Part shown: one piece after another, positions 1-9,664 of the stretch
How the letters are laid out: each line of letters begins with the position of its first letter
Position numbering within the stretch: the stretch's first letter is position 1
Source of the DNA: Phoronis ovalis
Taxonomy: Eukaryota > Phoronida > Phoronidae
Reading direction: 5' to 3'
Assembly: GCA_028565635.1 (NCBI GenBank)
Contig: JAOXYB010024936.1
Coordinates: 1-16,099, forward strand
DNA: 16,099 nucleotides
Position numbers and translations under genes: made by a program
The notes under the pieces: model-generated
Database searches by the model: none
What the model was told of the DNA's origin: nothing
Seen by the model: only the letters and a program-made list of their open reading frames with translations

Positions 1-894
1 ACCCAAAGATATCAAATCCACCTTCAAACCTTGATTACAGTGAGTTGGTCACGGGAACCCCGGATTTGCCTCTACTATAGTGAATATTGTTTGCCACAAT
101 TTATTCTCATCTCATACTTTTAGCTAATTAAATGAAAAGATAGACAAATGAAAGTATGTATTTTGAAAGAATATGACTCAAACATTTTAAATCTGCAACT
201 TTTTTTTTTTCGAGTATGTCATGTGACTTGTGCAGTTGTCATTAGCTAAAATTAAACTTAAAGTATAAAGTGTGATAAATTGAGTCGCACAATATTCACT
301 ACCTTAAAATAACAGGATTATTAAAAAGCCATATAAACTATATATAGTACACGTGTATTTAGTAAGTTCTAGAAGGAAAGACAAAAGTAAAAATTAATAA
401 CATTATGAAAAATAAAAGGAAATTAATCTTAAAGAAGCCCTACCAAATAGTACTTACACCTTCGAAAAGAAAAGATATATATTAAAAATTAATAAAAAAT
501 AGAAATAGAAAACCCCTTTAAAAGTATAAAGTGATATAATAACATTGTAAGAACAGGAAAATATAAAAGCTCTATTATAATACAAATTTAAAAAGCCTGA
601 AAAGCCTCTCCAAATTAATACGTTTCTCTGAAAACTTTAAATTGTCATAGAGCAGGGAATGGGTTGAGAAGCATATCATGATTTTGTTCTGAACTTAAAT
701 CTCATCAGTTTACTGGACGAAATTAATGAAATTAAACATCTCTCCTTTGAGACTAGGCCAACACCGAATGAAATCACAAAGTTTGCTTAGAATGTGAACG
801 GTGGACTGTTGTGCAGCTAATGAATGTAGCATTTACTATGGTTACTTTCGCGTCTTATGTCATCAATGCTATTTATCTTTTCTTTTATTTGCAG
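1..894 (+). other. TRAPPC13: upstream intron of TRAPPC13 (3' part)
   Basis: Very AT-rich non-coding sequence ending in a good pyrimidine tract and CAG acceptor at 894. It holds the fold-back element at 78-301. The 12-nt word AAGTATAAAGTG occurs at 261-272 and again at 522-533. No exon matching the missing TRAPPC13 N-terminus and no promoter could be recognised. Confidence 0.6.
78..301. mobile_element. MITE-like fold-back element flanked by TA
   Basis: The left end TAGTGAATATTGT (78-90) is matched exactly in inverse orientation by ACAATATTCACTA (289-301). The similarity runs inward with mismatches and one gap: CAATTTAT in both arms, then ATACTT and TTAGCTAAT (121-129 and inverse 242-250). The arms are about 53 and 61 nt. 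The outermost bases are TA on both sides, consistent with a TA target-site duplication as in Tc1/mariner-type elements. There is no coding capacity. Family unknown. It lies in the upstream intron of TRAPPC13. Confidence 0.65.
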
Positions 895-1063
895 TAATGA
901 GATTAACAAAGCCAACATTAGCACCAAGTCAACCAATGTTTTGTGATAGTCGAGATCTTCCAGGAAACTTATTTCAAGAAGTAATGAGCAATGACCTTTC
1001 CACAGACAAGCAACTTCCCAGCTTTGGTGTTGGTCATCTTTTAACTTTGCCACAAAACTTTGG
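895..1063 (+). CDS. TRAPPC13: TRAPPC13 exon A (residues 1-56 from ATG 897)
   Basis: Acceptor TTTATTTGCAG ends at 894 after a clear pyrimidine tract; the donor is GTAGGT at 1064. It encodes MRLTKPTL through LTLPQNFG. The phase at 895 needs a G from an upstream exon to make the Val that precedes MRL in relatives. Confidence 0.9.
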
Positions 1064-4000
1064 GTAGGTATGCTAATGATAGGTAGGTGTATTAAAAGTC
1101 TGTTCTGAATATTTTGTTTGATGCACATAGTTGTTGGCTGTAAATATTTCCTTACCAGAGGCAACTTAGGCACTTGATTTTTTCAACTTTTAAACAAGTC
1201 TAGACCAATTGAAACTTCTCAATATGATCATACTTTGTGTGTAATATAATTTATTATAAATGATTTTGAACAATCATTAGTCAGAAATCACGGCACAAAA
1301 TTATAATAGTCTGTTCAGTTGTTATTCATAGTCTACATGATATCTATAAGCTTTAAATTTGGTGCCTTTTTTGTGTGACGTCATATACTGGTGGTGGTAG
1401 TGCCATGAACGATGGGCAGCAGAATTATCTTAAATAAAAATGCAAATTGTAATAAAGACCACTGTCACTGTCAGCGTTAATCTCCATAAAAATTTGTACA
1501 TAATTTTAAAATCAGAGTCACTGTGGCAAATTCTAATATTCCTCGACAAACTGCAGACTATAATTTCCATAGCATTCCTATCTTTTATTAAAAATTACTG
1601 CAAATGTTTTTGAATTTGTTTCTGTATATACATATACTTGTATATATATCATTGGCTTGTTTTTTTCTGTTTTAGAAACATTTTTCTTGGCGAAACATTT
1701 TCAAGCTACATCAGTGTGCACAATGACAGTCACATCCCTTGCACAAATCTTTCAATCAAGGTTAGTATTTTCAATCTGGAGTCTTTATACACAGCTAAAC
1801 AGAGGTGGCTTAGAGTGCTGACGATAAATTCACCAAAAACTTGAAATAACTCACAACCATAAGCGCTAATAAAATAGCTATTTAAATATACAGTAAATCT
1901 ATTATCACATGTAAACTGAAAAATAAAAGAAATTCCTTTTTTGACGATCACTAAATAGAATAGAAAATAATCTAACTAGGATGTAAATGAGGCACCAATT
2001 CATCAGTTGCCTCCTGGCCTTCGTCCTCTAACTGGATGAGGGGTGATCACTAGGTCGGTGTCTGGGGCACAAATGGTAATAACACAATATAGTTGCCAGC
2101 TAATTAAATTAAAAAATACAATATAATTAAAAACATTAAAACTATGTTACAAAAAAAAATCTAACACAATACCAATATCAAAAGATACAAAATATAGCCT
2201 AACGACGAAAGAATTCATCAACTCTATGGGAAACGTTTCAAAAAAAATCCTAACTGAATTATCGGAGATCACTACGTAACATGCACATAGCTATCAGGCA
2301 GGTTCGTCTCAGTTATAGAGTTTACTGCATAATTTGTAGTTTCTTTATCATTCTCTAATGGAAGGTACTTTTAAAAAATTGGATTTCATCAGTTTTTAGA
2401 GTTTCATTTAGGTATCAAAACTTTATCAAAAATGTTGAGTTAACTAATTGGGCTACTAAAACATTTGAATAGTGTATGTTTCAAATTTCACAATAAATTT
2501 TGCGTCTTAATTAGTTTGTTTTACTATCAAAAAGACTAAATCTTGTTTTTCTGAATGCAGGCCACTACCTTCAACTTAATTTCACTGCTACTTAATATAT
2601 TCTGCCTTTATTTGAATGCTATTTACGAAATGGTAAAGTACATTATGTGGAAGAGTTAATTATTAAAATCACTTATTATTTTCTCATCTCTTCAGGATCA
2701 AAAGTAGGTTCTGGTGAGCAAATCAAAATCGATTGTGGAAACCCTACAGAACTTGCTTTTCTCATATTTACGCCAAATAAGAATGCACCTGTACCAGTTA
2801 AATGTTGCTCTGACATGCATGTGTCTGTATTTTCTATAAAATGTTTTCAGACTGGTTTAAGACATCATACCAAGATTTCTATAGGAAGGATATTGGTATT
2901 ACAAGGTCCTGTCTTCATCTCTGCCTACACAAAGCAGGTTAGGGGGCACCAAAGTAACAGTATTTTCCTTGTTTTCTGTAAACATGCTCATTTTTTAAAA
3001 ATAGGCCACTAGTATGACGTAAAATGAGGGAATTCCTCCAGAACAAATACAAAAAGCATCTGGTATATGTTTATCTGGTGCAATATTTTCTAATGTAAAA
3101 AAATTAATGTTGTTGGAATGTAATTAAGCACTGTGTTGTTTTTCATCAAAACCAATTCCTGCCTGATAATTTACTCACAGAAAATAGAACTGTTTTTATG
3201 TATGAACTGCACTCTTATTTTCACATGTTTTTTGCATTTGTTGAATTGGCTTCTAAGTTAGTGAGAATCTGTAATTGGTGCCACTAATCAGAATTGAGTC
3301 CTAATAGCAAACAACATTAATCAACCCCATTACAAGTTGGGGTTGTTTATTACTGTATTTCAATGTATAGCTGTACAGTTTAAAATGACAGATGCTTTAG
3401 TTATAGTCCATCATCACCTTAATGGCTAACATTTTTCATTAAATATCTTATATGTTCACAAAATTCAGATTAGTTGGAGAGCGATTTTTCATTTGCATCT
3501 AATTGAGTTTGACATGTGAACACGTACCCAAAGGCAACATCAGAATCAGTTTATCCCGGGAGTTTGAAATTTGTCATGGTATAAGGAACCAACTTAACCA
3601 TAGAAAGCTGTCTACTTGTCAGTTTTTTCTTTAACTCTGCTGTGTACTTTTAAATAAGCATTCTGCTCATGCCAACGGGTTTACAATATAGGCAGTAGGT
3701 ACAAGGATATTTGATAAAAAAATAGTAACACTATAATCTTTGTGACCTTGCTGGAATAATTTATTGTTTGTCCCGGTCATGATATGTTTGCAGTAGCCAT
3801 GACTTTCACTGGGGAGTGTCTGTTTCTTTTTAACCCTTCTCATATTTATCATACTTCAACTTCACACTACTGGTACTTGTAAGTCAATCAGGAGACTTTT
3901 ATAGCTTTTGAAATTACTGCTATTAGTTGTACCATAATCTCAGTAGATAAAAGCGCAGTCTAGTATTCTGTTTCCTTGTACTAGCGCTGCGTGTGCCTTA

Positions 4001-7000
4001 ACACCATTTTGACATTTGTCTGCTTGCGAATAGTGTCTTACATTACGAGATGGTTTTCTGTCGTGATGCGCTCATCTTTCCTTTTAATGAGAAATTGCTT
4101 GCAGTTAGATATCAGATGGGTTTTGTACAGCTATACTAAACAAACAAATGTAGTAAATTAGATATTACTCAATAGATTAAAATTGCTGTAAAATTCCGTG
4201 CTTGTTAGCAAAATTAACTTCTATCAGGTTGTATTTAATTAATTTTAATAAAAAACTGACAGAAATATGAGACATGTATACGGAAATCTTGTTTTCTGAA
4301 GACATTTAACAGTTTAAATGTAGCTGTGGTCTTTCAAACAACTAGTGTTATTTTAATAATTATTCTGTGCAGGTGCAGTGTTTATTTCCATTAAAGAGAC
4401 TGCTTGTTCGTCCGTCAGTTTTGAAATATTTTTTAATATTATTTAATTTCTTAATTATAGTCATGCCTCTTTAGTGTAACTAAACATTACACCTGAATAT
4501 AGGTGTAGTTGCTTAAAACTTTAACCAGTTTGGCACAGTTTGGTTTTGACTAAAAGCATGTCATTAATGGTAGCCCCAATTTAGTTGAGCTGCTGTGCCT
4601 GATTTTATATTTATGTTCATTGATTTTTTTCCTAGGCTGATTTACAAACCAGCTCACAAAGGCTTAGTCTATCAACATCTCACATGGAACCAGTTCCTAC
4701 ACTTGGTGCAGAAGGAAGTATAGATGATATTATACATCATGAAGTCAAGGAATTAGGAACTCATATGTATGTATTGTAAAAGTTATATTGTTATGTTTCA
4801 AATGCATGTAATGTTAATAGTTGAGTCAACTATGGAACAAAAATTCAACCTATGTGTTTACTCTTTCATTGTCTTTACGTTACATACAGTATTGGCAGAA
4901 TTAGGTGGCTGTAAAGAATTTTTTGTCAGCACAATTTTGAGTACTTGCTTAATGGTTCCCTATTTTGAGAATTGAATAAAAATTATATGTTGCAGCTGTA
5001 ATGATCATATGACCATGTCAGAAGAATAGTAAGTCTGCCGAAATGCAGTGGATTATTGAACTATGTGTATTCAAGTGTTTTGATCAAAATACTATAATTA
5101 TAACAATTATGAAATATGTACTCTACTTTCAATTTTAGATTGGTATGTGCTGTGACTTACAATATACCTGGTGGTGAACAAAAGTATTTTAGAAAGTTCT
5201 TTAAATTCCAAGTAAGTGCTGTGACTTAATTATATTAAAATGTTAATAAACAGTTTTGGGCCCATATATCATGCATCTCCATTTATTGTTTTACTGTCAT
5301 CAAAACAAATGTCACTTTTTCAAATACCAATAAGGCAGTTGCTGGCTTTATAATCTCATTCTACAAAAGTTGTATGAAACATTGGTGTGGCCAAAGTGGA
5401 AATGAAAAAATGGTGATGGAGCAAATTCTTAAGCATGTAATTTGTTTTCAAGGTTTTAAAACCTCTTGAAGTCAAGACGAAGTTTTATAATGCAGAGGTA
5501 TGTATGTCTTTTGTTTAAATGTGTACAGTAGTTTATGTCATGACATCTGCATAACAAAAATTACCTGCAAAAATCAGAATTGTTTGGCATGAGCACATAA
5601 ACTGAGTTTTAAAATAACTTCTCTAATCCAGTTTGTTATGCCTGTCTGTAATGTAGAATTTCAAATAACTTGTATCTAGGTGTAATCATAACATAATTTA
5701 GTCATCAGCTTTTAAATAAATCTTTCAACACCCTCACAGTACTTTATGTATTATGGCGATCTGTGGTGAAGATGGCATTTCTGAATTGGATCATGGGGGG
5801 ACTCCCCATTAATGTTCACTAGATTGAGAAAGACTATAAATTTATTGACAAAGGAAGCAATGATGAAGATGTCGTGATAGTGTTGAAAGCTTTGTTTATA
5901 ACATTATTGGGTTTTATTCCATACTTCTATTAAGTTGTGATACATTTAAACTAATCTTATTGTGTAGCTGAGAATATTTGTACATGCATATGTGCTTTTA
6001 GCCAGAGTTCTGTAATGTAAGCCTACAAAACATTACATGTAATACATAGTAATGACAACATTTTAATATCAGTGCTTGTCAGTAGCCAGTTTAGTTAGCA
6101 ATGGAAAGAAAGGTCTGATATTTTTTGCTACACATTCTTAAGCTCGATTAGGAATCTAGTCCACTAAAAATCTAGAAAATTTTTGCTTCTTCAAAAACTT
6201 CTAGATCCGTCCCTGGCTGCAGCAGGATTCTAGCTAAATGCTTTTTAATTTATAAATTTACAAATATTTCTTTTGAAAAGAAATATTGTACAGATTGGTT
6301 GTTTAGCATCATTTTGCATCATCCTGTAGTTGTAGTAATCTTCTGTTTATTTCTCAACAACCTTGACTTGTAGGATTATATAGTAAGTAGCTTGGGGGAA
6401 GGGCCTTTGGACATAATCTAAATTTAATGTGTGTTAATCCAGATTTATGGACCACTTCACAATCTGAATTTGCATGAAACGTGTAGAAATTTGAACTGCG
6501 ATATTGTTACAAAATGTTTTGTTTTATGGGTTGTAGATGTTTTACAAGCAAATCTGCTTTTGATATTTTCAAACAATTCCTTTACATATTAATCTGTGTG
6601 CTGAGCGTTTTCTGCAGGAAATCACTGAGAGGTTTTTTTTTGGTGAGCCAGGCAAACAGATTAATAATGAGTTATTTTCACCCCTAGATCTGATACCCAG
6701 TTCCCTCTTTTGTCTTGGCACCCTTCAACGATTACTGCTTGACAGTACAAAGTAGTTGTACTTCTGATCATTCTTTTGCTTGCTTCTACATGATTTTGGT
6801 TTAGGTGCAATGGGAAGTTTGTATACTTGCCTGTAGCTTTCCTCTCGCACGTATCTGATTTGTCTCTCCTTGTGTAGTTGAAATTATCCTGTAGTATTAC
6901 TGTAAGTATTTTCTTTCTATACCACCAGAGAAATCCCTATGTTATTAATTTTAAGACGTTAGAATCCCAGTTAATTATATTTCATCATCTGTTATAGACA

Positions 7001-9409
7001 CGCAACCTTTGTATAGACAATATCATTTTGAAATCGTATTCTGTAGGCAAGCTGTGTCTTGTGAAGCAAATTTCCTATCACAATGGAAAATAAAAATAAA
7101 TTTTCAAATAACAATAACTGTGATTTGAATAACATTTTCAGACTGATGATGTATATTTAGAAGCTCAAATCCAGAATGTCACTCCTGGTCCTATCGCTAT
7201 GGAAACAGTCGCATTGGAGCCATCAGAACAATACGTATGCCAGGAGCTGACTACAGATGAAAGTGATAAAGATGGGTAAGCTAAACCATGATGTGTTTCA
7301 TTTCTCCATTTTTGAGTGCTACAACCTGCAAAAGACTTTGCAAGCAGTGGGTGGTGTACCAAAAACCATTGAATTATGGGGTGGATCGAATTTGCATTGC
7401 ATTGAACCGAATAGATCCTTTAATGCACCAAGTACAATGCATCTAGCCTGCTCAGGAATGCATTTTATCATTAACCTGTTCAACATCCATATGATATGAC
7501 CCTTCCAATTGCAGTTTGAATTTCTAATATCACAGTATGGGATATGGGTTAATCCTGAATTCATACAAATGAATGTAAGATAGTTTTTTTGGAAATTAAT
7601 TAGTATTTCTCCATTGCTAACTACATAAATTGTGTGACACAAATTTCTAATTTATAAGCACTATACACTTGTCTTAAAAGATAAATTTTTGAGCTATTAT
7701 GAAACTGAAAGTGTATTAACTAATATTTTTTTCTGTCTCTATAGCAGCATGTCTGTCTTTGGAAAAGTGAACTATATGAACCCTTTGGACACTAGGCAAT
7801 ATCTCTATTGTCTGACACCGAAGAAGCAACTCACAGATGATGTAAAGCTGCTAAAAGGTGTCACAAATATCGGCAAGCTGGACATAGTTTGGAAGACAAA
7901 TTTGGGTGAAAAGGGAAGATTACAGACTAGTCAACTCCAAAGAGTAGTGAGTTAAATAATAAAAAAGGGAACTAGTGAATTTTCTTCAATTTAGTGTATA
8001 GAAATTGGCTGATTACTGCAACTTTTAGTTGATTTCAGTAATCAAAATTTAGGTCATAGTGTCTGTAGCATTTAGCTCATCTAATTCATTTGAAATAACA
8101 TCCAATGCAAAATGTCACTTATGGTACACTGATATTTTTTTAGTAGAATCAGTACCTGAAAGAAAAAATGCAGATAGCATTGAGAAATAGTATATTTTCT
8201 GAGAAATGGTTTATACCCATTTTAAATTACTCTATAAAAACAGTTTTTATTTTTTCTTCCATGGTTGTTTGGTATTTACTGTGATAACATTCTTGTATCT
8301 TACATGTTAAAGCTTGACCTTTTGTAGGCTCCTGGATATGGAGACGTCCGGCTTGCTGTGGAAACACTACCAGATGTCGTTCAAGTAGAAAAACCTTTTG
8401 ATTTTACCTGCAAAATTACAAATTGTTCGTAAGTAATATGTTTGACTTGGAAGCGGGCTTAGCTTTCTATGTTTTCTTATCTTAAAGTAATGTGGAATAT
8501 TTTAACAATTTCCTGAAGGTACAATTATTATTAATATATGGAAATATAACCAAGGGGCCATTTGAAGGGACTGCATAAAATAAATCTACTTACTTTGTAG
8601 AGTAAACGTGTTTAACTTAAGCTTAATATCTTTTATCCAAATTGAAATGTTTCAGTTTTGTCTCCCCTATGCACTAACACTTCTTTTACATAAGTCATCA
8701 CAAATATAATCACTCAGTAATCATTGTATGTGAATTGTACATTTATGCATTTAAGTACATGTGGGTTCAAATTAACAGACATCTTTTTTTATTTTTTACA
8801 GTGAAAGAACCATGGACTTGACAATGACTTTACAGAATGACAACTCCTCTGCTTTGTTTTGGTGTGGTATATCTGGCAGACAGTTGGGCAAGCTATCACC
8901 GGGAGAATGGCTGATGTTACACCTCACAATGATTGCTATACAACCAGGACTGCAGGTATGAAAGAGGCCAGTTAATACTTCTTGTGTTATTTATTTATAC
9001 ATAAAAAGTAAACCTGTTAAACCCCACCTACTGGGTCTATCATTACTTATCAACGACTCATTACGACCACCTAGTGATGTATACTGCCGCAAAAAAACCT
9101 CGCCAGAACTGATGCCTTGAGAGTGCAGTCAAACGTGTGATTGTGACATCTAAATAATAAGAAACAATGTTTTAGTAGTGTAGCAAAGATCAATACACCA
9201 ATATCAGTTTTAATATTTACTTCAGCCCATAGAATGAACACCTTGATATGTTTATTTCCATATTTTTCTACAGTAGCTACATGTAAAATAATAGCTCTTT
9301 ATTTTTACAGACAATATCTGGATTGCGTTTAACAGACACATTTCTCAAGAGAACTTATGAATATGACGAAGTAACACAAGTATTTATATATTCCGGAGAG
9401 ATGGTGTAG
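895..9409 (+). CDS. TRAPPC13: TRAPPC13, TRAPPIII complex subunit 13 (spliced, 5' end missing)
   Basis: Spliced gene for trafficking protein particle complex subunit 13 (DUF974 family). In animals this is a TRAPPIII subunit working with TRAPPC8, C11 and C12 on Rab1 activation in ER-Golgi traffic and autophagy. Ten coding exons: 895-1063, 1676-1760, 4636-4766, 5139-5211, 5453-5497, 7142-7275, 7745-7946, 8328-8428, 8802-8955, 9311-9409. All introns are GT-AG and frames join without a break, giving 396 codons from the ATG at 897. Recognised family blocks are MRLTKPTL at the start, [18 protein letters not shown] (about 57-74), [14 protein letters not shown] (about 143-157), [10 protein letters not shown] (about 223-232), [13 protein letters not shown] (about 254-266), APGYGDVRL (280-288), [12 protein letters not shown] (about 332-343) and [17 protein letters not shown] (367-383). 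It is a soluble protein with no signal peptide or membrane segment. The exon at 895 begins in mid-codon (G|TA ATG), so a short upstream exon coding about 15 residues should lie outside the window. ATG 897 is therefore probably internal. Family assignment is very secure; the 5' end is open. Confidence 0.95.
1064..1675 (+). other. TRAPPC13: TRAPPC13 intron
   Basis: GT-AG intron of 612 nt. It contains a short TA-rich tract at about 1624-1650. Nothing else is recognisable. Confidence 0.85.
1676..1760 (+). CDS. TRAPPC13: TRAPPC13 exon B (residues 56-84)
   Basis: Acceptor TGTTTTAG ends at 1675; donor is GTTAGT at 1761. It encodes [18 protein letters not shown], the most conserved block of the N-terminal half, and ends on a codon boundary (phase 0). 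Confidence 0.95.
1761..4635 (+). other. TRAPPC13: TRAPPC13 large intron (2.9 kb)
   Basis: GT-AG intron. It holds a GC-richer patch at about 1995-2075, an unexplained open frame of 121 codons (2647-3012, no recognisable domain), and small hairpins at 3322-3345 (CAACCCC/GGGGTTG) and 4488-4507 (TACACCT/AGGTGTA). No recognisable transposase or reverse transcriptase was seen. Confidence 0.85.
4636..4766 (+). CDS. TRAPPC13: TRAPPC13 exon C (residues 85-128)
   Basis: Acceptor TTTTTTTCCTAG ends at 4635; donor is GTATGT at 4767. It encodes [13 protein letters not shown], a variable loop, then [14 protein letters not shown]. The final codon is split AT|A (Ile). Confidence 0.95.
4767..5138 (+). other. 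TRAPPC13: TRAPPC13 intron
   Basis: GT-AG intron of 372 nt. Nothing recognisable; the open frame at 4769-4975 is a chance reading. Confidence 0.85.
5139..5211 (+). CDS. TRAPPC13: TRAPPC13 exon D (residues 128-152)
   Basis: Acceptor TTTCAATTTTAG ends at 5138; donor is GTAAGT at 5212. It encodes [12 protein letters not shown] followed by YFRKFFKFQ and ends in phase 0. Confidence 0.95.
5453..5497 (+). CDS. TRAPPC13: TRAPPC13 exon E, 45-nt short exon (residues 153-167)
   Basis: Acceptor TTTGTTTTCAAG ends at 5452; donor is GTATGT at 5498. It encodes exactly 15 residues, [15 protein letters not shown], in phase 0 at both ends. It is too short to show as an open frame on its own and was found by family similarity and frame continuity. 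Confidence 0.95.
6170..6206. repeat. imperfect stem-loop, possible repeat relic
   Basis: ATCTAGAAAATTTTT (6170-6184) pairs with AAAAACTTCTAGAT (6193-6206) around an 8-nt loop. The following sequence, TCCGTCCCTGGCTGCAGCAG, is more GC-rich than its surroundings and resembles stretches common in invertebrate DNA repeats. That resemblance is an impression only. Confidence 0.4.
6263..6287. repeat. perfect 12-bp palindrome with 1-nt centre
   Basis: AATATTTCTTTT (6263-6274), G, AAAAGAAATATT (6276-6287). The two arms are exact inverse copies and could form a cruciform or RNA hairpin in the TRAPPC13 intron. Confidence 0.8.
7142..7275 (+). CDS. TRAPPC13: TRAPPC13 exon F (residues 168-212)
   Basis: Acceptor CATTTTCAG ends at 7141; donor is GTAAGC at 7276. 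It encodes [17 protein letters not shown], then a variable acidic tail ending DESDKDG. The last codon is split GG|C. Confidence 0.93.
7276..7744 (+). other. TRAPPC13: TRAPPC13 intron
   Basis: GT-AG intron of 469 nt (466 nt of it before the first of two acceptor AGs is pure intron; the second AG is at 7746-7747). Its middle, about 7320-7500, is somewhat less AT-rich and open on both strands, with no recognisable protein. Confidence 0.8.
7745..7946 (+). CDS. TRAPPC13: TRAPPC13 exon G (residues 212-279)
   Basis: The donor is GTGAGT at 7947. It encodes [20 protein letters not shown], then the conserved [12 protein letters not shown] core and LQTSQLQRV. The acceptor is a tandem ATAG-CAG, so the exon may start at 7745 (with Ser213) or at 7748 (without it). 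Both keep the frame. Confidence 0.93.
7947..8327 (+). other. TRAPPC13: TRAPPC13 intron
   Basis: GT-AG intron of 381 nt. Nothing recognisable. Confidence 0.85.
8328..8428 (+). CDS. TRAPPC13: TRAPPC13 exon H (residues 280-313)
   Basis: Acceptor CCTTTTGTAG ends at 8327; donor is GTAAGT at 8429. It encodes [12 protein letters not shown] to FTCKITNC. The last codon is split TC|T (Ser). Confidence 0.95.
8429..8801 (+). other. TRAPPC13: TRAPPC13 intron
   Basis: GT-AG intron of 373 nt. Nothing recognisable. Confidence 0.85.
8802..8955 (+). CDS. TRAPPC13: TRAPPC13 exon I (residues 313-364)
   Basis: Acceptor ATTTTTTACAG ends at 8801; donor is GTATGA at 8956. It encodes [11 protein letters not shown], then [12 protein letters not shown] and ends at QPGLQ. 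It ends in phase 0. Confidence 0.95.
8956..9310 (+). other. TRAPPC13: TRAPPC13 last intron
   Basis: GT-AG intron of 355 nt. It contains a GC-richer patch at about 9015-9130 that includes CGACCACCTAGTGATG. The decamer ACCTAGTGAT (9069-9078) is the inverse of one at 2046-2055. Confidence 0.8.
9311..9409 (+). CDS. TRAPPC13: TRAPPC13 terminal coding exon J (residues 365-396, stop TAG)
   Basis: Acceptor ATTTTTACAG ends at 9310. It encodes [19 protein letters not shown], then a short divergent tail ending SGEMV and a TAG stop at 9407-9409. The conserved part matches the family C-terminus. The tail differs from vertebrate forms, as expected for this region. Confidence 0.95.
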   Translation, partial: TISGLRLTDTFLKRTYEYDEVTQVFIYSGEMV

Positions 9410-9658
9410 CATAGACAAGCAATAATTTTTTTTATTCAATGCATCTACTCCAAGGACGTGTAAGAGGAAGTGAAAAGTTGCCTGTTTAATGCGAGTCTCA
9501 GAATACTGCCTTGATAGTACATTACATTTACCACTGTTATTGCGAGCCAATCAAAATTCAGTGACTTGTAGAATTTGCGATTTCATCAATAGCAGTATAA
9601 AGAGTGCATCAAAAAGTTTATAACATTTCCAAATTCAATCTTTTTCGTTTGGTAGTGG

Positions 9659-9664
9659 AATAAA
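9659..9664 (+). promoter_or_regulatory. proximal poly(A) signal AATAAA, TRAPPC13
   Basis: Canonical AATAAA 250 nt after the stop codon, followed by T-rich sequence (TTTTGCTTT at about 9689). It is a possible proximal polyadenylation site giving a short 3' UTR. Confidence 0.4.

Larger units (their letters stand above)
5498..7141 (+). other. TRAPPC13: TRAPPC13 intron (1.6 kb)
   Basis: GT-AG intron containing the stem-loop at 6170-6206 and the perfect palindrome at 6263-6287. A short open stretch at about 5838-5930 ([18 protein letters not shown], then a hydrophobic tail) has no ATG and no recognised homology. The vertebrate gene has, from memory, an 18-nt alternative exon at this junction; I see no equivalent here. 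Confidence 0.8.

Noticed and set aside
1-894. Search for the missing first coding exon of TRAPPC13
   Set aside because: No ATG-containing stretch resembling the family N-terminus and ending in a phase-1 donor was found.
817-1173. 118-codon minus-strand open frame across TRAPPC13 exon A
   Set aside because: Antisense shadow of a conserved coding exon, with no recognisable domain.
1981-2026. Short ATG frame starting [14 protein letters not shown] that looks like a signal peptide
   Set aside because: It stops after 14 codons within an intron and has no downstream exon in frame that I can identify.
6618-6642. Possible 25-nt exon in TRAPPC13 with a good acceptor (TTTTCTGCAG) and donor (GTGAGC)
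   Set aside because: Length is not a multiple of three, so inclusion would break the frame between exons E and F, which join perfectly without it.
7319-7642. 107-codon minus-strand open frame in a TRAPPC13 intron
   Set aside because: No family similarity recognised, both strands are open here, and it overlaps an intron of a well-supported gene.
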